NCBI GenBank assembly: GCA_964509545.1
Contig: CAZDXQ010000042.1
Location: 1 to 34,298, forward strand
DNA from: JADJWR01 sp964509545
Lineage (GTDB): Bacteria; Pseudomonadota; Gammaproteobacteria; Burkholderiales; Burkholderiaceae_F
Length of the DNA: 34,298 nt
Direction of reading: 5' to 3'
Part shown: piece after piece, positions 8,334 through 17,166 of the stretch
Position numbering within the stretch: the stretch's first letter is position 1
Layout: each line of letters begins with the position of its first letter
Made by a program: the position numbers and the translations under genes
Notes under the pieces: model-generated
What the model was told of the DNA's origin: nothing
The model's input: only the letters and a program-made list of their open reading frames with translations
The model's database searches: none

Positions 8334-8488
8334 GGTCGAGTGGGGCGAGGGATGTGCGGAGGAAAGAAGTTGCTTCTGGGACGACCCGCAGCCGGGCGGC
8401 GGCGCGGTACATCAAACGCCGCCTGCGTGCGGCGGATGTGGTCGATATCGATCGGAGATCAACGTGCCGCGCGAGGCGAGGGGAAAAC

Positions 8489-8562
8489 TGGAGCGGGCGA
8501 AGGGAGTCGAACCCTCGTCATCAGCTTGGGAAGCTGAGGTAATGCCGTTATACGACGCCCGC
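8489..8562 (-). tRNA. tRNA-Gly (anticodon CCC)
   Basis: A 74-base cloverleaf reads on the minus strand. The acceptor stem GCGGGCG/CGCCCGC spans 8556-8562 and 8493-8499, the discriminator is U (usual for bacterial tRNA-Gly), and CCA is encoded (8489-8491). The anticodon stem TCAGC/GCTGA has loop TTCCCAA, giving anticodon CCC at 8528-8530. The T arm GAGGG-TTCGACT-CCCTT is normal. Confidence 0.96.
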
Positions 8563-9144
8563 TTCGGATCCGCGATTTTATCCAACCGAACGGCGCTCGC
8601 CACGGCGGGCGCGGCTTACGATCCGAGGCCATCGCCGCGTGCGGCAGTCGAACTCCGCATCGTCAAGCTCGCCGGGCACGGCATCGAACCGACCATGCGC
8701 ATCGGGCGCAGGCAAGACGGCCGGCGCGAGCAGCCGGTCGATGGCGGAGAGCCGCGCTGCAGCAGTTGCCAAGCTTCGCGCCGGGCCGACCTCGCGAAAG
8801 CCTCGCCGCCGCACTGCGCGATCGCCTTTCGAGGCCTGGCCGGAGATGCGCGTGCGCGATGGCGTTGCGGGCGCCGGACGGCCCGCAGTACGACCCAAGG
8901 TGCGCAGTGATCGCATGCGCCGGTGCGCCGGCGTGTCGATCGCAAGCGCGCACGCAGCATCCGGAAACGGGGTCGATCCCGCTGCGCAGTCATCCGAGCA
9001 GATGAAGGGCGACGAACCGAACGGCGCGCGGCGACCGATAAAAGGCAAGGGCGAGCGCCTACTCTGAAGCGTCGAAGGACGCACGCGCCGAATCGCGCGA
9101 CGAGCGGAACGCACGATCGATGGCCATCGCAACACAATGCGGCC
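8563..9144. other. Gene-poor stretch between tRNA-Gly and pilin operon
   Basis: About 580 bases with no protein I can support. Open frames exist on both strands, but they are rich in Arg, Ser, Cys and Pro, have no recognisable motif or ribosome site, and overlap each other, as expected of chance frames in GC-rich DNA. The pilin operon promoter must lie near the right end, but I could not identify a good -24/-12 or -35/-10 pair. Confidence 0.6.
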
Positions 9145-9618
9145 ATGAATCAGCCGAACGTATTAGATCGTTATCCGCATCAAGCGGCGCCGAGATCAGC
9201 CGGCTTCACGCTGATCGAACTGATGATCGTGGTCGCGATCATCGGTCTGCTGGCTGCTGTCGCGGTGCCCGCCTACCTGGACCACGTGCGCAAGGCGCGC
9301 CGGGCCGACGCCATCACGCGCATCTCCCAGGTGCAGCAGGCGCAGGAGCGCTGGCGCGCCAACAACGCCACCTACGGCACGCTGGCCAACGTTGGTGTGG
9401 CGGCGACCAATGCCGACGGCTTCTACACGCTGTCGGTGCCCAGCAATTCGGCGACCGTCTACCAGGTCCTGGCCACGGCCACCGGCGCGCAGCTGGGCGA
9501 CACGAACTGCCGCTTCATGCAACTAACGATGTCCGGCGGCAACGCCACCCTGGCGTCGGGGCCGACCAGTGGTCTGGGCAATGCCGCCGCCGCCAACAAC
9601 CGGTGCTGGAACCGATGA
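9145..9618 (+). CDS. Type IV pilin, PilE-like
   Basis: Pilin-like protein (157 aa). A 20-residue leader ends in Gly20, followed by the prepilin-peptidase site G^FTLIELMIVVAIIGLLAAVAVPAY with Phe21 as the mature N-terminus and Glu25 as the conserved Glu5 (motif quoted: FTLIELMIVVAIIG). The C-terminal half has the small beta-domain pattern of PilE-type minor pilins and a two-cysteine loop (C...NNRCWNR) that can form the D-region disulfide. It is first in a five-gene pilin operon, and its stop overlaps the next start (ATGA at 9615). It could be a minor pilin or a DNA-uptake pilin rather than the main fibre subunit. Confidence 0.9.
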   Translation: MNQPNVLDRYPHQAAPRSAGFTLIELMIVVAIIGLLAAVAVPAYLDHVRKARRADAITRISQVQQAQERWRANNATYGTLANVGVAATNADGFYTLSVPSNSATVYQVLATATGAQLGDTNCRFMQLTMSGGNATLASGPTSGLGNAAAANNRCWNR

Positions 9619-10190
9619 GCCCTGCCTCCCTCCGCCAAGCCGGCTTCACGGTCGTCGAACTGATGATCGTGGTCGCGATCGTCGCCGTCCTGATGGCCAT
9701 GGCCGCGCCATCGTTTTCCGAGTACCTGTCGAAGCGGCGTGTCGACGGCGTGATGTCGGAACTGGTCACCGACATGCACTACGCGCGTTCGGAAGCGGTC
9801 AGCCGCAACGAGACCGTAAAGATCACCTTCGGCACCGACTGCTATGTAATCCATCGGTCGCTGGTGCCGGGTAACGCCGCCACGGTCGCAAGCTGCACAC
9901 GCACGACCAAGTCGATCACCCCGGCTGCGGCCGAGATCAAGACCGTGCAGCTCGACGAAGGGCGCCCGCTGACGATCGACCCGGGCGCGCTGACTTTCGT
10001 CGAGTTCGAGCCGGTGCGCGGCACCGCCACCAACAGTTCGGCCTCCGCCACCGTTTCGGTCGATGTGCGCAGCACCACCGGCATCAACTGGCTGCTGCGC
10101 GCCGTGCTGACCTCGATGGGCCGCGTCGAAACCTGCAGCCCGAGCGGCGCCGGGCACTTCCCCGGCTACTCGACCGCCTGCACGTCGTGA
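9615..10190 (+). CDS. Pseudopilin/minor pilin, FimT/GspH type
   Basis: A 191-residue prepilin with a short leader (MSPASLRQAG) and cleavage at Gly10^Phe11; the Glu5 equivalent is Glu15 (FTVVELMIVVAIVAVL). The segment MSELVTDMHYARSEAVSRNETVKI is the FimT/GspH hallmark (quoted in part: LVTDMHYARSEAV). The remainder is a beta-rich globular domain with three or four cysteines. In FimT proteins this domain can bind DNA in natural transformation. It overlaps the pilE-like stop by 4 bases, and pilW follows after 4 bases. Confidence 0.9.
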   Translation: MSPASLRQAGFTVVELMIVVAIVAVLMAMAAPSFSEYLSKRRVDGVMSELVTDMHYARSEAVSRNETVKITFGTDCYVIHRSLVPGNAATVASCTRTTKSITPAAAEIKTVQLDEGRPLTIDPGALTFVEFEPVRGTATNSSASATVSVDVRSTTGINWLLRAVLTSMGRVETCSPSGAGHFPGYSTACTS

Positions 10191-10194
10191 ACGG

Positions 10195-10941
10195 ATGCCG
10201 ACCATGAAATCGCCTTCTGCCACATCGCTTCGTCAACGCGGCGTCTCGATCATCGAACTGCTGGTCGGCGTCGCTGTCGGCCTGATCGTCGTCACCGGTG
10301 CCGTCAAGCTGATGAGCGACACGCTCGGCAGCAACCGGCGGCTGCTGCTCGAAACGCGCGTCAACCAGGACCTGCGGGCGGCGGCCGACCTGATCGTTCG
10401 CGACATCCGCCGCGCCGGCTATTGGAACAATGCCGCGAGCGGCGTGTTCTCGACCGTCGGCACGACCACGCCGGTGCCGAATCCGTACCGCGACATCACG
10501 CTCGCATCCAACGTCATCAAGTACACGTTTGCCCGCGACAACAACAACACCGTTGAATCGACCGAGTGGGCCGGTTACCGCGTCAGCAACGGCGTGCTCG
10601 AAATGCTTGTGTCCCGCGATGCGTCGACGGATACCGACACGTGGCAGCCGATCACCGATCCGAAGGTGGTGACGATCACGACGCTGACCATCAGTCCGCT
10701 GGCCACGGCGCGCACGGTCGAGCTCTTCACCTACTGCTCCTGCCTGACCAAGCTGACCTGTGCCGCCGCGGACTTCCAGACCGGAGGAACCTACGCCGGC
10801 ACGCGCCCGCGGCTGACCATCCGGCAGTTCGACGTCGTGCTGGCCGGGCAGGCGACCAACGACGCTTCCGTGCAGCGCGAAATCCGCGAAACGGTGCGCG
10901 TGCGCAATGACCAACTCGAGGGCAACTGCCCGGCGGTGTGA
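10195..10941 (+). CDS. pilW: Type IV pilus minor pilin PilW
   Basis: Prepilin-like protein (248 aa) with leader cleavage at RQRG16^VSIIELLVGVAVGLIV; Glu21 is the conserved Glu5. The following DLRAAADLIVRDIRRAGYWNN (quoted in part: LIVRDIRRAGYWNN) is the PilW family signature. It is one of the minor pilins thought to prime pilus assembly. An alternative in-frame ATG lies 9 bases downstream (10204). It sits 4 bases after fimT and 7 before pilX. The C-terminal region has a CSCLTKLTC cysteine group. Confidence 0.88.
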   Translation: MPTMKSPSATSLRQRGVSIIELLVGVAVGLIVVTGAVKLMSDTLGSNRRLLLETRVNQDLRAAADLIVRDIRRAGYWNNAASGVFSTVGTTTPVPNPYRDITLASNVIKYTFARDNNNTVESTEWAGYRVSNGVLEMLVSRDASTDTDTWQPITDPKVVTITTLTISPLATARTVELFTYCSCLTKLTCAAADFQTGGTYAGTRPRLTIRQFDVVLAGQATNDASVQREIRETVRVRNDQLEGNCPAV

Positions 10942-10948
10942 GCGGACC

Positions 10949-12307
10949 ATGGCCACGAACATCACCTCTTTTTCCAGGGCCCAGCGCGGCGCCGTCACGC
11001 TGGTGATCTCGCTGGTGCTCGTCTTCGGCATGACGGTGGCGGCATTCTTCGCCAACCGCGGACTAATCTTCGAACAGAGGTCCTCGGTCAACCAATACCG
11101 CGCGACGCGCGCTTTCGAGATGGCCGAGGCCGGGCTCGAATGGGCGATCGCGCGTTTGAACGACGATATCTTCATCGCCGCGTCGCCGGCGTGCACGACC
11201 GGCACAGGGACACAGAGCTTCCGCGATCGTTATCTGGCGCCCACCGGGGTCGAGCCGGTGACCTTCTCGGTCGTCACGGTCAACCCGCCGCGGCCAGGCT
11301 GCAGCATCGCGGCCGACGGCACGACGACCTGCAGTTGCCCGGTCAGCGGTACCGCACCCACGCTTGGCGCGGCGACCGATCCGCGCTTCACGGTGCAGTT
11401 CAATCCGGATCCCGGCGGCGACCTGACGACGGTGGAGGTGGTCTCCTACGGCTGCACCAATGCCGGTGCGCCGTGCGATCCCGGCTCGACCGCGGTGCCG
11501 GATGGCGTGGCGGTCGTGCGCTCGCTGATCAAGGTCCGGCCCAAGTTCCCGAACGCACCCGGCGCTGGCCTGGTTGCCGGTGCCTCGGCCACGACCGGCG
11601 GCAACCTGAACGTAATCAATCTCGATGTCAAGAGCAACGGCATCACGATCAATTCGGGAACCGCGGTCGAACTCGGCAACGGCACCAGCGTGACGACGTT
11701 GCCCGGCACGCCGCCGAGGGCGTCGGTCCTCGACAATGATCCCTCGCTGAACGCGCTGGCGAGCGCCGATGCCAACGGCGACCTTTATTTTCAGAGTTTC
11801 TTCGGCCAGACGCTGGCGCAGTACCAGGCCAGTCCGCTGACCTGGCTGATCACCAGCGGCGCCTGCGGCACACGCGTGCGCTGCACCTCGTGCGGAACGG
11901 CAACGAGTTGCGGCTCGGCCATCGCCAGCGCGATCAACCAGGGCGCCACACAGTTCTGGGCCGACACCGACGTGGCTTTCAACAACAGCACGATCCCGTC
12001 GGTGGGCACGCTCGGCACGGCGACGCGACCGATCTCGCTGGCCGGTTCGGCTTCGCTCGAACTGAAGGGAAACATCACCGCCTACGGCATGTTCTACGTC
12101 GCCACGGCGACGGTGTCCGACAACTGGGACTACACGGGCAGCGGCACCGCGAAGGTCTACGGCAGCATGGTCACGCGCGGCGACTTCAACAAGGGCGCGG
12201 GCACGCTCGATGTGATCTACGCCCCGCACATCTTCCAGAGCGGCGAAGGTACCGGGCTGATGGTGCGGATACCAGGAAGCTGGCGCGACAAGGAAACGGC
12301 GTTCTAG
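10949..12307 (+). CDS. pilX: PilX-like minor pilin, enlarged
   Basis: PilX_N-type protein (452 aa). Residues about 10-60 read QRGAVTLVISLVLVFGMTVAAFFANRG (first part QRGAVTLVISLVLVFG), then the conserved NQYRATRAFEMAEAGLEWAIARLN. As in other PilX proteins, a Glu at the fifth mature position is not evident. It is about two to three times longer than typical PilX (150-200 aa), with an extended beta-rich, Thr/Ser/Gly-rich body and several cysteine groups, including CGTRVRCTSCGTATSC near residues 305-322. ATG 10949 is used because the upstream in-frame sequence is the pilW tail in another frame. It is likely surface-exposed at or near the pilus tip. Confidence 0.8.
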   Translation: MATNITSFSRAQRGAVTLVISLVLVFGMTVAAFFANRGLIFEQRSSVNQYRATRAFEMAEAGLEWAIARLNDDIFIAASPACTTGTGTQSFRDRYLAPTGVEPVTFSVVTVNPPRPGCSIAADGTTTCSCPVSGTAPTLGAATDPRFTVQFNPDPGGDLTTVEVVSYGCTNAGAPCDPGSTAVPDGVAVVRSLIKVRPKFPNAPGAGLVAGASATTGGNLNVINLDVKSNGITINSGTAVELGNGTSVTTLPGTPPRASVLDNDPSLNALASADANGDLYFQSFFGQTLAQYQASPLTWLITSGACGTRVRCTSCGTATSCGSAIASAINQGATQFWADTDVAFNNSTIPSVGTLGTATRPISLAGSASLELKGNITAYGMFYVATATVSDNWDYTGSGTAKVYGSMVTRGDFNKGAGTLDVIYAPHIFQSGEGTGLMVRIPGSWRDKETAF

Positions 12308-12338
12308 CCGCGACGGGCGCCTTCGGAGGGACAAGAAA

Positions 12339-13976
12339 ATGACGAAGCGACCGACATTGCCAAAGAAACAGCGTGGCTTCTCGTTGATCGAGGCGCTGAC
12401 GTCGCTGCTGGTGACGGCTTTCGGCATGATGGCCATCGCGGGCTTTTACGTGTCGCTGTCGCACAACTCGGACGTGGCCAAGCAGCGTAGCGAGGCCGTA
12501 CGTCTGGCGCAATTGAAGATGGAGGAGTTGCGTGCCTTCGAGCAGGTGGCCTCCGACGGCGCCGGTAACAAGTTCGATTTCACCGCCGACGTGGTCAGCG
12601 GCAGCGACACCGTTGATGCCAACAATGGCGCCTACAACACGAACACGTCGTATTCGCGGGCCTGGACGGTGACCGGCAGCGGCACCGATCTGCAGAAGTG
12701 GATCCAGGTCCAGGTCACGTGGACCGACCGGACGAACGCCGCGCAAAGTGTTTCGCTGCGCTCGGTGATCGCGCGCTCGGACGCGGCGGAGATCGGCACG
12801 GTGGCGACGGGTCTCGGCGCAACCAAGCCGCGCTCGCCGAAGAACCGCAATGTCGACATTCCGTATCCGGCGATCGGGCTGGCCGGCGAGAAGAGTGGCT
12901 TCACGCCGCCGCCGGGCGACGGGTCGACGCCCTTCTTCATCTTCGACAACGTCACCGGCGAGGTCCTGGGCTCCTGCACGACGGCGCTGAACGAAAACGC
13001 GACGGTCAACTTCGGCGACGGCAACTGCACCGCGTTCACGGTGCGTCCGTACCTGCTGACCGGCTACATCCGCTTCGTCCTCGGCAATTTCAATCTGAGT
13101 GACTTCGTCAACCCGGCAGGCCCGGCCAAGGATCTGAACGCGTATGTCGACATCGATGTCGGGGTTACGAGTCCTGCGTGCTGGACGCAGCGGCAGAAGG
13201 TCGTCAGCGCCGGCAACATCGCCGCACCGCTGAACATCGCCAGCGCAACGCGCAGCGCCAACGTCGTGACGCTCACGACGGCGAGCAACCATGGCTTCAG
13301 CGCGGGCCAGATCGTTTCGGTTGCCAGCGCGACCAACCCCAGCTTCTTCGGCGTGTTCACACTGCTGTCGGCTTCGGGCAACACGATGACGTACGCACAG
13401 AACGCGCCCGACGCGTCGTTCTCCGGCGGTACGCCGGCGTCGACCGTGACCCAGGTGCAGGAAATCACGATCCCGGAAAGCCAGACGGCGCCAACCGGGT
13501 ACACCACAGTCAAGTCGACATTCGTCGCCTACACCTGCGTCGTGACCCCGGCCGACCACGACAGCGATCCCTCGACCCTGAACCGCTGGTCGGGCAAGTT
13601 CCGCATCGATCCGGTCGGCGGCTGGCTGCTCGGCACGAACGCAGGCGAGTTCAAGCTGTGCCGCTACACGGGTGACTACGTCAGCAACGGCCAGGTGTCG
13701 AACATCGAGCATCCGCTGTACTACCGCGGCGTGACCGGTGCGCTCGACAACCAGAACTACGTCGTCATCGACGGCAACCGCACGTGCCCGACCGACAGCG
13801 CCGTCAACACCAGCACCGGCAAGTACACCAACGTCAACACGACCGTGCACCAGAGCAACGTGGATGGCAGCGGCGGCGCCCTCTCCGGGTCCAACTCCGG
13901 TGGCGCGGCTGCCAACGGCGGCTTCACCAGCGCCGAGCCAACATACGACCCGGCGGTTGCGTTGCCGATGTTCTGA
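12339..13976 (+). CDS. PilV-like minor pilin with long C-terminal region
   Basis: A 545-residue prepilin: leader MTKRPTLPKKQRG13, then FSLIEALTSLLVTAFGMMAIAG with Glu18 as Glu5 (quoted FSLIEALTSLLVTAFG). The segment SEAVRLAQLKMEELRAFE is PilV-like. Typical PilV proteins are about 150-200 residues; this one adds about 350. Residues about 300-370 resemble the 'HG' beta module common in phage tail and structural proteins (VVTLTTASNHGFSAGQIVSV ... GVFTLLSASGNTMTYAQ). The last 40 residues are Gly/Ser/Ala/Asn-rich. GGAGGG precedes the ATG. It is the last gene of the pilin operon, where pilY1 would often be found. Confidence 0.82.
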   Translation: MTKRPTLPKKQRGFSLIEALTSLLVTAFGMMAIAGFYVSLSHNSDVAKQRSEAVRLAQLKMEELRAFEQVASDGAGNKFDFTADVVSGSDTVDANNGAYNTNTSYSRAWTVTGSGTDLQKWIQVQVTWTDRTNAAQSVSLRSVIARSDAAEIGTVATGLGATKPRSPKNRNVDIPYPAIGLAGEKSGFTPPPGDGSTPFFIFDNVTGEVLGSCTTALNENATVNFGDGNCTAFTVRPYLLTGYIRFVLGNFNLSDFVNPAGPAKDLNAYVDIDVGVTSPACWTQRQKVVSAGNIAAPLNIASATRSANVVTLTTASNHGFSAGQIVSVASATNPSFFGVFTLLSASGNTMTYAQNAPDASFSGGTPASTVTQVQEITIPESQTAPTGYTTVKSTFVAYTCVVTPADHDSDPSTLNRWSGKFRIDPVGGWLLGTNAGEFKLCRYTGDYVSNGQVSNIEHPLYYRGVTGALDNQNYVVIDGNRTCPTDSAVNTSTGKYTNVNTTVHQSNVDGSGGALSGSNSGGAAANGGFTSAEPTYDPAVALPMF

Positions 13977-13990
13977 TCGCCTCCATCTGC

Positions 13991-14018
13991 GTCGGGCACC
14001 GCGGAAGCGGCGCCCGAC
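13991..14018. terminator. Hairpin between convergent pilV-like and CDGSH genes
   Basis: GTCGGGC (13991-13997) pairs with GCCCGAC (14012-14018). After one A/C mismatch an inner CCGC/GCGG stem closes a GGAA tetraloop. It lies in the 56-base gap between two convergent genes and could serve both directions. There is no strong T-tract on either side. Confidence 0.6.
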
Positions 14019-14032
14019 GACCGCGCCGGTCT

Positions 14033-14464
14033 TCAGCCGCTGAAACCGATCTTCTTGTGCGTGCCGTCGCAGAAGGGCTTCGTGGCGCTGTGCCCGCAGC
14101 GGCACATCCAGGTCTTCTCGCCGCAGACGTAGCGCGCGCCGTCGGCGGCGGCCAGTTCGAACCAGCCGTCGATGCGCAGCGGGCCGTTGGCGATCGGGTT
14201 CAGCACCACGTCGCCTTCGGCGGCATGGCTGACCTGCTCCGGCGGCCTGGCGCAGCCGCCGGCATCGGCGAAGCCGATCCGCGCGTGGGTGCCGTCGCAG
14301 AACGGCTTGCTGCCGCTGCCGCCGCAGCGGCACAGCGCCACCCGCGTGTACTCGGCCGCCGGCGCGCCGGCCTGCGCGCTGTAGCGGATCCGGCCATGCA
14401 GGATCAGCGGGCCGTAGGCGGTGATGCGCGCCGCATTCGGTGGGGACTTGCTGTCCTCGCTCAT
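14033..14464 (-). CDS. Double CDGSH iron-sulfur domain protein
   Basis: A 143-residue protein with two CDGSH motifs, each a Cys3-His ligand set for a [2Fe-2S] cluster: Cys45-x-Cys47...Pro-Phe-Cys56-Asp-Gly-Thr-His60 and Cys121-x-Cys123...Cys132-Asp-Gly-Thr-His136. No signal peptide or membrane segment is seen, so it is probably cytoplasmic. Bacterial members are thought to act in electron transfer or iron/redox homeostasis; the specific role is unknown. GGAGGG sits 6 bases upstream of the ATG. It follows gabD by 23 bases and is very likely co-transcribed with it. Confidence 0.92.
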   Translation of the reverse strand: MSEDSKSPPNAARITAYGPLILHGRIRYSAQAGAPAAEYTRVALCRCGGSGSKPFCDGTHARIGFADAGGCARPPEQVSHAAEGDVVLNPIANGPLRIDGWFELAAADGARYVCGEKTWMCRCGHSATKPFCDGTHKKIGFSG

Positions 14465-14487
14465 CCGCGCCCTCCGCGAATTCCGGT

Positions 14488-15966
<1,479 letters not shown>

Positions 15967-16049
15967 GCCGTCCTCCTTCGTTTGCGTCGAAGGATACCGC
16001 CGCGGCTGCGCGCTATTCTTGACCTGATCCAGATGCGCGGAGCAGTCTG

Positions 16050-16931
16050 TTGCAGTTCGATTCGCTCAATGCCGACCTGAGGAAGTGGCTGCAGGTCTCG
16101 GTCGAGGCCGGCCACGACCGCGAAGTCCTGCAGCAGGCGATGCGCACCGCCGGCTACGACGCCGGCTTCGCGCGGCAGGCGGTCGAGGCGGCGCTGGCGA
16201 GGCTGCGGCCCGACAGCGGCACCGCGCCGGCGGCCGCCGAGCCCCTCCCGCCCGAGGCGCAGACCGCCAGCCAGATGCTGGCCAACTCGCCGAACACGAT
16301 CGCCACCGGCGACCGTAGCGTGGAAATCCTGATGGTGCTCAACGCGCCGCGCATCGTGCTGTTCGGCAACCTGCTGTCGGCCGAGGAATGCACGCAACTG
16401 ATCGAGGCGTCGCGTCTCAAGCTGCAGCGCTCGACCGTGGTCAACGCCGAAACCGGCGCCTACGACGTGCACCCGCACCGCACCAGCAGCGGCACGCACT
16501 TCGAGCGCGGCGAGAACGAACTGATCCGCCGCATCGAGCAGCGGATCGCCGAGTTGATCGACTATCCGGTGGAAAACGGCGAACCGATCCAGATCCTGCA
16601 CTACCTGCCCGGCGCCGAGTACAAGCCGCACTACGACTATTTCGATCCGGCGCAGCCCGGCAACGAGAAGGTGCTGGCGATGGGCGGCCAGCGCATCGCC
16701 ACGCTGGTCATGTACCTGAACGACGTCGAGGCCGGCGGCTCGACGGTGTTCCCGTCGATCGGGCTCGACGTGCTGCCGCGCCGCGGCTCGGCGGTCTACT
16801 TCGCCTACACGACCGAAAGCGGCGACACCGACGCCCGCACGCTGCACGGCGGCAGTCCCGTGGTGGCGGGCGAGAAGTGGATCGCCACCAAGTGGCTGCG
16901 CCAGCGCCGCTACGGCGGGGCGGGCGAGTGA
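16050..16931 (+). CDS. Prolyl 4-hydroxylase-like 2OG-Fe(II) oxygenase
   Basis: A 293-residue Fe(II)/2-oxoglutarate dioxygenase. The iron ligands are His194-x-Asp196 (KPHYDYF) and distal His266 (TLHGGSPV); Lys276 (GEKWIATKW) would bind the 2OG carboxylate. HRTSSGTHFERGE and YLNDVEAGGSTVFP are typical of bacterial P4H domains. Residues 1-80 are an additional helical region (WLQVSVEAGHDREVLQQAM) and a Pro/Ala linker. The start is a TTG at 16050 with GGAG 7 bases upstream; no in-frame ATG near it fits. It is divergent from gabD, with 83 bases between starts. The protein substrate is unknown. Confidence 0.88.
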   Translation: MQFDSLNADLRKWLQVSVEAGHDREVLQQAMRTAGYDAGFARQAVEAALARLRPDSGTAPAAAEPLPPEAQTASQMLANSPNTIATGDRSVEILMVLNAPRIVLFGNLLSAEECTQLIEASRLKLQRSTVVNAETGAYDVHPHRTSSGTHFERGENELIRRIEQRIAELIDYPVENGEPIQILHYLPGAEYKPHYDYFDPAQPGNEKVLAMGGQRIATLVMYLNDVEAGGSTVFPSIGLDVLPRRGSAVYFAYTTESGDTDARTLHGGSPVVAGEKWIATKWLRQRRYGGAGE

Positions 16932-16936
16932 GATCG

Positions 16937-16959
16937 GCGGCCGCGCGCGCCGCGGCCGC
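16937..16959 (+). terminator. GC-only hairpin after the P4H-like gene
   Basis: GCGGCCGCG (16937-16945) pairs perfectly with CGCGGCCGC (16951-16959) around a 5-base loop, starting 6 bases after the stop codon. There is no T-tract. The remaining bases to 17166 contain no supported gene. Confidence 0.4.
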
Positions 16960-17166
16960 GGCCAGAGGCGATGCGGCAGCCGTAGCCGGTGGCCGGAGGG
17001 GCTTGCCCTGGCTTGACCGGGGATTGCGCGGAGGAATCGGCAAGGACTCGCGACGCACCGCGTTGCCCGACTGAAGCGGCCGCGCCGGCGAAGCTGCCCG
17101 AGGCGGCGGTCAGCATGGTGGCCCGGCAGAAGAAGAACGGGACGCTGCAGGTCCGGCGACTGTTCC

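Noticed and set aside
8578..9146. Two overlapping minus-strand frames and one plus-strand frame next to tRNA-Gly
   Set aside because: Arg/Ser/Cys-rich, no ribosome site, no recognisable family, mutually overlapping; treated as chance frames.
11862..11915. Cysteine-rich stretch in the PilX-like protein as a zinc finger
   Set aside because: The protein is exported and beta-rich; disulfides are more likely than a zinc site.
12186..14333. 715-codon minus-strand frame across the pilV-like gene and the CDGSH gene
   Set aside because: It reads as Arg/Ala/Val-rich shadow of pilV; only its upstream part coincides with another frame of the real CDGSH gene.
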